Source: Fibrobacter sp.
GTDB lineage: Bacteria > Fibrobacterota > Chitinivibrionia > Chitinivibrionales > Chitinispirillaceae
DNA length: 41,015 bases
Reading direction: 5' to 3'
Assembly (NCBI GenBank): GCA_012513915.1
Contig: JAAZBG010000097.1
Location: 1 to 41,015 of the forward strand
Shown here: piece after piece, positions 35,908 to 41,015 of the stretch
Position numbering within the stretch: the stretch's first letter is position 1
Layout of the letters: the number at the start of each line of letters is the position of its first letter
Position numbers and translations under genes: made by a program
The notes under the pieces: generated by a model
Seen by the model: only the letters and a program-made list of their open reading frames with translations
Told to the model about the DNA's origin: nothing
Database searches by the model: none

Positions 35908-38046
35908 TTAAAGTAAAATGCAGAATGCAGTCCCTTCACCAGCTTTGGAGCTGCAGAGTAATACACCATTCATTTTTTCAATATATGTTTTGCACTGATA
36001 TAACCCAATACCAATTCCCTTGTCTTTTGTCGTCTCAAACGGTTTGAACAGTTTGTATTCAACAAAATCGCTATCCATGCCGCACCCGTTGTCTTCAATA
36101 CAGATAACCGCGGTCCGTTTTCCTACTTGTGAATCTGAAAGGTTGAAACGTTTCAGGGTTTCAATCGCTTTACTGCCTGCTTTACCGCAATACACACGCA
36201 GGGTGCCTTTTCCCTCCATTGCTTCGATCGCATTTTTTACTATATTGATCACAACATGCTCCAGTGCCGTACTATCAATTGACGCATTACAACTCTCTTT
36301 ATTGAGCCAATCAACAGTTACGTCATCATGTTCTGTCACCAGCGGGCTTGTAAGTACCTTCCCGATTATCGGCAGAACCGGTTCATCGGTAATAGAAAAA
36401 ACAAGTCCCTTACGGCTTTTTGAAAGTGTGTCGGTGAGTTCGGTAAGATTTTCTGCACAGGTACGTATTGACCGGATAAGACTTTTCTGAAACTCCGGAT
36501 TTTCGATATAAGTATCTGCATTTTTTGCAATCAGGGATAATGTAGCTATCTGATTTTTCAGATCATGAACAACAAATGATACGATCTGATTAAACGATTG
36601 AAACTGTCCGCTTTCAACCTCTTTCTGTTTAAGAAAGTTTTTATGATACAAAGAACCGATTGCCTGTGCAAAAACATGTATCAACGTATCATCCTCAATG
36701 TCAAGCATTCGTGATTTTATCACAATTAGCAGAATACCATTGATACTACCGTTATGCATGATAGGAAAAACATTTGTCGGTGACAGCGACAGTACTCTTT
36801 TATCAAGCGATATCTGTACTGCACGTTCCCGTTCTGTAACATCAGGATGATTGAGTACAAGGGGTGCAGTATTTTTCTCAAATGCCAGCACCACCGGATC
36901 ATTGGCAGGAATGGTGATACTATCCATCGTACCGAATTCAGGATTCCGTTTCAGGGTAAAACTGTTCGAATTGGGATCTTTCAGAAACACGAATGCATCG
37001 GTGGCAGTTACCGCATATTTGATATTTTCAACCAGGTTTATTACCGCATTATCAAGCGTTGCACTATCGAGATACGCCTGATTCAACCGGAAAAACTGAT
37101 CCCGGTAATCATACTTGTTTGAATAAAACTGACTATTTACAAACCGGATAATTCTTCTTCGCATATTACCACTTGACACAAGAAGAAAGAGCAGAAACGC
37201 AACTGTAAATACCAGTAGCGTCGATTCAAACCATTCAAAATCGATATTCAGGATTTTAAACAAATACAGTGTTGTCCCGAGTCCAAGAAATGCCGCCCCG
37301 CAAAGAAAGAGCGAGAATGATGAATATACGGTATTTCTCGGAATGGTCACCTTTTCATTCCCAATACGGTATCTGAAAAATCCAATTAACAATACAGGAA
37401 ATGTAATACCCTGAACAACCAAGTTCACCTGAAGTATCATCGAATTGATTGAATGATAAATATAGGTCGTTGTATAAAAGAAAATATTGCATACTACCAG
37501 TACAATCATTGGGATAAAAAACAGCCTCGTTATCCTCCTCTGGTATTCGTGTGCATAGTGCCATGTTCTTTCAAGCGAGAACAGCGCATACGTATGAAGC
37601 GCAAGAATCAGAAATATCAGAAGATCAAACTGTACACTATTCATCAGGAGAATATCCCTACTGCTGACATTCTCTGTCGGTAAAAGAAAAACTGATACAA
37701 GCCCTGTGAACAGTATCACCAGATAGAACACATTGACATTTACAGATACTTTTTCTTTGAAAAAAAACAGACGGTTATCGGCACGCAGAAAGGTACCTGC
37801 TATATAGGTAATAAAAACAATTGCAACGACAGACAATCCAAAATACAGTTTGACAAAAATATGGGACAATTCAATTTGAAGCGTGTTATTGAAAAATCGT
37901 ATCCCCAGGTAATTAGCCACCGGAAGCAGCACGCCGATACCTAAGAGCGGGATCGTTGTTTTCCGCTGGTACTTTCGAAACACCACAGTCACCGACAGCA
38001 CAAGATTTAACAGAAGTGTCAGCAGCGCAAACAGTTCAGGAGTCAT
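35908..38046 (-). CDS. prsK: Membrane sensor histidine kinase, PrsK-like
   Basis: 712 residues. About eight N-terminal membrane helices (1-290), a GAF-type domain (about 325-465), a histidine-kinase phosphorylation site H494 (FVVHDLKNQIATLS) and an HATPase domain with N-box (NIVKNAIEAM, 601-610), G1 DNGCGM (652-657) and G2 GIGIGL (677-682). This layout and length match PrsK of the XrtA/PEP-CTERM exopolysaccharide system. First gene of the prsK-prsR pair. Signal unknown. Confidence 0.85.
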   Translation of the reverse strand: MTPELFALLTLLLNLVLSVTVVFRKYQRKTTIPLLGIGVLLPVANYLGIRFFNNTLQIELSHIFVKLYFGLSVVAIVFITYIAGTFLRADNRLFFFKEKVSVNVNVFYLVILFTGLVSVFLLPTENVSSRDILLMNSVQFDLLIFLILALHTYALFSLERTWHYAHEYQRRITRLFFIPMIVLVVCNIFFYTTTYIYHSINSMILQVNLVVQGITFPVLLIGFFRYRIGNEKVTIPRNTVYSSFSLFLCGAAFLGLGTTLYLFKILNIDFEWFESTLLVFTVAFLLFLLVSSGNMRRRIIRFVNSQFYSNKYDYRDQFFRLNQAYLDSATLDNAVINLVENIKYAVTATDAFVFLKDPNSNSFTLKRNPEFGTMDSITIPANDPVVLAFEKNTAPLVLNHPDVTERERAVQISLDKRVLSLSPTNVFPIMHNGSINGILLIVIKSRMLDIEDDTLIHVFAQAIGSLYHKNFLKQKEVESGQFQSFNQIVSFVVHDLKNQIATLSLIAKNADTYIENPEFQKSLIRSIRTCAENLTELTDTLSKSRKGLVFSITDEPVLPIIGKVLTSPLVTEHDDVTVDWLNKESCNASIDSTALEHVVINIVKNAIEAMEGKGTLRVYCGKAGSKAIETLKRFNLSDSQVGKRTAVICIEDNGCGMDSDFVEYKLFKPFETTKDKGIGIGLYQCKTYIEKMNGVLLCSSKAGEGTAFCILL

Positions 38047-38117
38047 TAGAATAAACCTGCCTTGTAGTGAAACACCGTTACACTCCGGGAAATATCACCC
38101 TGACCATGAACCGGTTT

Positions 38118-38140
38118 GCACCGGATACCACATCCGGTGC
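38118..38140. promoter_or_regulatory. Perfect inverted repeat upstream of prsK
   Basis: GCACCGGAT, 5-nt spacer ACCAC, ATCCGGTGC. No T-tract on either side, so not a terminator. About 75 nt upstream of the prsK start; plausible operator or mRNA structure in the leader. Confidence 0.5.
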
Positions 38141-38304
38141 CCGGCATACACTGAGTTTCTGACCTGTTGCCCATACACCCTACCCCTTAGGAAATTTAAA
38201 CGTAGCTGCGCTACTGAACCGGTTAATGTAAAATACTTCTGCTCCGGGGAGTATTCCAGTGGTTTAAGAATTCTGGGCGGAAGGATGGTAGCAAGCGGTT
38301 TGGG

Positions 38305-38332
38305 GTAGCACGTAGCACGTAGCACGTAGCAG
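38305..38332. repeat. Heptamer tandem array (GTAGCAC), four copies
   Basis: Three exact GTAGCAC units and one GTAGCAG, 28 bp, followed by a partial GTAGGTA. Intergenic, upstream of prsK and of the DTW gene. Confidence 0.9.
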
Positions 38333-38343
38333 GTAGGTAAAAT

Positions 38344-38359
38344 GCCCCGTAGCCGGGGC
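38344..38359 (-). terminator. Short GC hairpin
   Basis: GCCCCG, 4-nt loop, CGGGGC, followed on the minus strand by ATTTTA. Could stop antisense transcription entering from the DTW side; no minus-strand gene ends here. Confidence 0.35.
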
Positions 38360-38593
38360 CCTTTGTGGCTTCCGACTGCTCCCGCATAAGAAATCCTCCG
38401 CTGGACGCGCCCCCCTTAATTATGGGGGATTTCAGGTTTTTTAATTCAAAATGTCCAATTGGATATTTTGTGGTTTATCACAATAATCATCAGATATTCA
38501 CTGCGCACATACTTTTCTACCGTTATCACCTGAATAATGTTATTTTTATCTATTGTTAAAAGCAAATCATATATCCAAGCAATGGAAGCCCAG

Positions 38594-39238
38594 ATGAACT
38601 CCACAGAAAATAAAAAGCTCGTTGAGGAAAAAGATCCGCGTGTTCATGCGCGTTTCGATAAATTCAGCATCTGTACAACCTGTTACCGGGATAAAAGTGA
38701 CTGTATCTGCAAAAAGGTTACATCATTTAGTAACAAGCTGCGTGTGATTATCCTTCAGCACCCTCAGGAACAATTTAAAAAATTGAATTCTGCACATCTT
38801 TGCGGTCTTATTTTAAGAAACTGTCAGGTTTTTGCAGGACTCTCATGGCCGAATTTTAAATCTGTAGCAGGAGAACATGAGCAGCCATCACAGTGGGGTA
38901 TCCTCTACCTCAAGGGACACGCTCAGAGTTTATCACCCGTGGAAATTTTTGACCGGAAAGATCAACCGATTCTTCAGAGTGAAATCAAACTTCGGGGAAT
39001 TATCGCGCTTGATGGTTCCTGGAAGCAGGCAAAAACGCTCTGGTGGCGCAATCCCTGGTTTCTGAAACTCAACCGTATCACCCTTAATCCGGAGCACGAG
39101 TCGTTACGAAACCAATCAAAGAAAGAGGGACTTTCGACCATTGAATCGGTCGCGCTTGCGTTACGGTATCTCGGTGAGAAGAGTACACTGGCAGATTCGA
39201 TGATCTGGCAGTATGAGAAGTTGATTCTCTCAAAATAA
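38594..39238 (+). CDS. DTW-domain protein, tRNA-uridine aminocarboxypropyltransferase type
   Basis: 214 residues from ATG 38594 (GGAAG 5 nt before); ATG 38582 is an alternative. The N-terminal zinc-type cysteines are CTTCYRDKSDCIC, with a family core of LQHPQEQFKKLNSAHLCGLIL. The motif naming the family appears as LDGSWKQAKTLWWRNPWF, i.e. D-G-S-W in place of the more usual D-G/T-T-W. Known members (TapT/YfiP) add the acp group to uridine in the variable loop of tRNAs using SAM. Single gene. Confidence 0.82.
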   Translation: MNSTENKKLVEEKDPRVHARFDKFSICTTCYRDKSDCICKKVTSFSNKLRVIILQHPQEQFKKLNSAHLCGLILRNCQVFAGLSWPNFKSVAGEHEQPSQWGILYLKGHAQSLSPVEIFDRKDQPILQSEIKLRGIIALDGSWKQAKTLWWRNPWFLKLNRITLNPEHESLRNQSKKEGLSTIESVALALRYLGEKSTLADSMIWQYEKLILSK

Positions 39239-39634
39239 AAAAACCTCTGCCTGCGGGCTCTTTCTTGATCCCTACTATGAAAATTGGTTGTTCCCTTATA
39301 TAGCTCGAAATCCGCAAGACGTTGCAGGCGGCGTGCACTCACTATCTAAAGAAGAATTCCCATTATAGAGGCATTAGTCAAGAAATAGCACAAACGCAAA
39401 CAGAGGTACTTTAATAAAAAATGGATACGTTCAAGGTCAGGTTCTACGGGATCCACCAATTATTTCTGAATCTCTGTACTATAATAATATACTATTTCTT
39501 CTTTATTAATGCGGAAAGTAATTTCTTAACGTGTATTTACAGCATGTTCCGTTCAGATCACTATGTCAGGACTGCGGTACATTTTCTAAAATTACGTTGT
39601 TACGATTCATCACTGTTGGGTGAAGGAGTTCTGG
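39239..39634. other. Intergenic region upstream of murA
   Basis: 396 AT-rich bases with no supported gene. The open frame 39421-39654 overlaps the murA start and is not believed. No clear terminator follows the DTW gene apart from a very short GCC-TGCG-GGC hairpin near 39250, and no recognisable promoter was found. Confidence 0.4.
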
Positions 39635-40978
39635 ATGAGCGCATTTATCGTTGATGGCAAGCGGAAACTCAGTGGTTCTATTCAGGTAGCGGGGAATAAG
39701 AATGAAGCACTACCGCTTATTTCCGCAGCACTTATCAGCAAATCCCCTGTGACCTTTAGGAATGTACCCGATATTGCAGATGTGCGAAACATGCTAAAAA
39801 TAGCCGAAGTCCTCGGCGCCAGTGTCACTCCGATAATTAACGGCACCGTAACCATTGATCCATCAGGACTAACGACATCAATACTTCCGCTTGAACTTTC
39901 AAGTGCCATACGGGCATCAATCCTCTTTGCGTCATCACTGCTGGTTCGTACCGGACAGGCAATAATCCGTCAGCCGGGTGGTGATATGATCGGCCATCGC
40001 CGCCTTGATACGCATTTTCTCGTTTTTCAGGCGCTCGGTGCAAAATTCCAGATTGAACGTAAAGTGTCATCGGATATTACTCAGGAGATAAATTTTGTTC
40101 TTGATGCGCAGGCGGGACTACGTGGTGCAGATATCTATCTTGATGAAGCATCAGTGACCGCGACAGAAAATGCGGTGATCGCTGCCGCCGGGGCAAACGG
40201 TGTTACGATCATAGCAAACGCCGCATCGGAGCCGCACGTTCAGGGACTGTGCCGCTTTATTGAAAAACTCGGTATTACCATTGAGGGTATCGGATCGAAT
40301 GTGCTCACGATTCACGGATCTGACAAAAGGGTGACAACACCGGTAGAGCACACGGTCGGTAGTGACTACATTGAGGCCGGCTCATTTATCGGGCTTGCTG
40401 CTGCGACACAATCTGATATCACCATTACCGGCGTTGACACATCGGTGATGCGGATGATTCTGTTCCAGTTTGAGCGAATCGGTGTTATTGTTGATGTCAA
40501 CAAAGAACAGCATTCGCTTCACGTATCGGGGCGTCAACCACTGAAAATACGCAAAGACCTTGGCGGTGCGATACCGCGTATCGATGATGCACCCTGGCCG
40601 GGTTTTCCCAGTGACCTTATGTCAATCATGATTGTCACGGCAACCCAGTCGGAAGGTACCTGTCTTATTCACGAAAAGATGTTTGAATCACGCCTGTTTT
40701 TTACCGACAAACTGCGTGGCATGGGAGCACAGATTGTCCTGTGTGATCCTCACCGCTGTGTCATCGTGGGACCATCACCGCTCTACGCAGCAACATTAAG
40801 TTCACCGGATATCCGTGCGGGATATGCCCTTCTGATCGCAGCACTGGCCGCTGAGGGAAAGAGTATTATTAACAACATCGAACAAATTGACAGAGGATAT
40901 GAGCACATTGACAAGAGGCTTCTTTCGCTGGGAGCGGCGATTGAGCGGAGGGATGGTTGTGGGGGGGGAAGCCAGTAG
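39635..40978 (+). CDS. murA: UDP-N-acetylglucosamine 1-carboxyvinyltransferase with Asp at the catalytic-Cys position
   Basis: 447 residues from ATG 39635 (GAAGGAG upstream; GTG 39620 is less likely). Active-site K22 and N23 (AGNKNEALPLI), the loop RQPGGDMIGHRRLDTH and the substrate region PDIRAGYALLIAALAAEG near the end. The catalytic Cys of E. coli MurA (GGCAIG) is replaced by D117 (GGDMIG). In Mycobacterium, Chlamydia and Borrelia the same change is active and gives fosfomycin resistance. PWPGFPSDLMS, in place of FPTDM, fits a recognised MurA sub-branch. Transfers enolpyruvate in peptidoglycan synthesis. The stop codon TAG lies inside the heptamer array. Confidence 0.88.
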   Translation: MSAFIVDGKRKLSGSIQVAGNKNEALPLISAALISKSPVTFRNVPDIADVRNMLKIAEVLGASVTPIINGTVTIDPSGLTTSILPLELSSAIRASILFASSLLVRTGQAIIRQPGGDMIGHRRLDTHFLVFQALGAKFQIERKVSSDITQEINFVLDAQAGLRGADIYLDEASVTATENAVIAAAGANGVTIIANAASEPHVQGLCRFIEKLGITIEGIGSNVLTIHGSDKRVTTPVEHTVGSDYIEAGSFIGLAAATQSDITITGVDTSVMRMILFQFERIGVIVDVNKEQHSLHVSGRQPLKIRKDLGGAIPRIDDAPWPGFPSDLMSIMIVTATQSEGTCLIHEKMFESRLFFTDKLRGMGAQIVLCDPHRCVIVGPSPLYAATLSSPDIRAGYALLIAALAAEGKSIINNIEQIDRGYEHIDKRLLSLGAAIERRDGCGGGSQ

Positions 40979-41012
40979 CCAGTAGCCAGTAGCCAGAAGC
41001 CAGAAGCCAGAA
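40971..41012. repeat. Heptamer tandem array (GCCAGTA/GCCAGAA), six copies, overlapping the murA 3' end
   Basis: Three GCCAGTA units followed by three GCCAGAA, 42 bp, close to the window edge and perhaps continuing. The murA stop codon TAG (40976-40978) is formed by the first two units, so the array has replaced or extended the end of the gene. Confidence 0.95.
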
Positions 41013-41015
41013 GGA

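Larger units (their letters stand above)
38047..38536. other. Intergenic region with inverted repeats, hairpins and tandem repeats
   Basis: The 490-base region between prsK and the DTW gene has no gene. It holds a perfect 9-bp inverted repeat GCACCGGAT / ATCCGGTGC (38118-38140), two AACCGGTT palindromes (38109, 38216), the GTAGC-TGC-GCTAC hairpin near 38202, a heptamer array (38305-38332), GCCCCG-TAGC-CGGGGC (38344-38359) and a CCCCC / GGGGG hairpin near 38410. It is more GC-rich than most gaps here. Confidence 0.6.

Noticed and set aside
38280..38340. Possible cyclic-di-GMP riboswitch (GGTAGCAAGCGG)
   Set aside because: Only a short resemblance; the two-helix core and tetraloop receptor cannot be found, and the rest is heptamer repeat.
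39421..39654. Small hydrophobic ORF upstream of murA
   Set aside because: It overlaps the murA start in another frame, has no convincing ribosome site and no recognisable domain.

Overview
The window looks like a chromosomal segment from a Gram-negative, probably anaerobic bacterium, most likely in or near the Fibrobacterota (Chitinispirillum/Chitinivibrio side). The pointers are a modular secreted GH9 cellulase with a C-terminal tail resembling a type IX-type sorting domain, several lipoproteins, an ExbB/ExbD/TonB system, a GT9 LPS-type glycosyltransferase and a split-P-protein glycine cleavage operon. This placement is inferred from gene content only. There are no rRNA or tRNA genes, no recognisable insertion sequence and no CRISPR array.

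Layout. 1-226 (-): start of a lipoprotein gene, apparently frameshifted at an A7 run and cut by the window edge. 766-2013 (+): secreted beta-helix protein with a Lys/Gly/His repeat tail, convergent with a compact exbB-exbD-exbD-tonB operon (2027-4430, -). 4744-7691 (-): GT9 glycosyltransferase and a polytopic GT39/DUF2142-like membrane protein, overlapping by 4 nt. 7919-8353 (-): SH3-type periplasmic protein. 8495-12811 (-): gcvT-gcvH-gcvPA-gcvPB. 13129-15717 (-): GH9 cellulase. 16079-18040 (-): Kup potassium transporter. 18242-19062 (+): small ORFs and structured leader RNA ahead of an ArgD-type aminotransferase (19115-20320).

20431-25016 is a thiol/sulfur redox module: a four-domain CoA-disulfide-reductase/rhodanese/TusA/DsrE fusion and thioredoxin (both -), and a divergent Cys-rich PAS sigma-54 activator (+). 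A good -24/-12 promoter lies before trxA, with a TGCAACA repeat array at enhancer distance. 25156-28799 (-) is a tightly coupled ECF sigma / zinc-finger anti-sigma / caspase-like protease / lipoprotein operon. A truncated SPASM protein and a Cys-containing membrane peptide lie just upstream. Then come a TIGR01212-type radical SAM protein and a TPR protein (-), purB and a PHP phosphatase (+), a PrsK/PrsR-like two-component system (-), a DTW-domain tRNA modification enzyme (+) and murA (+) with an Asp in place of the usual catalytic Cys.

The best candidates for something new are: (1) an attenuator with mutually exclusive terminator and antiterminator hairpins behind a 30-codon Arg/Lys-rich leader peptide, upstream of the ArgD-type gene; (2) the sigma-54 thiol-redox regulon; (3) the ECF/anti-sigma/caspase module; and (4) three intergenic heptamer tandem arrays fitting G(A/T)AGNNN, one of which supplies the stop codon of murA.
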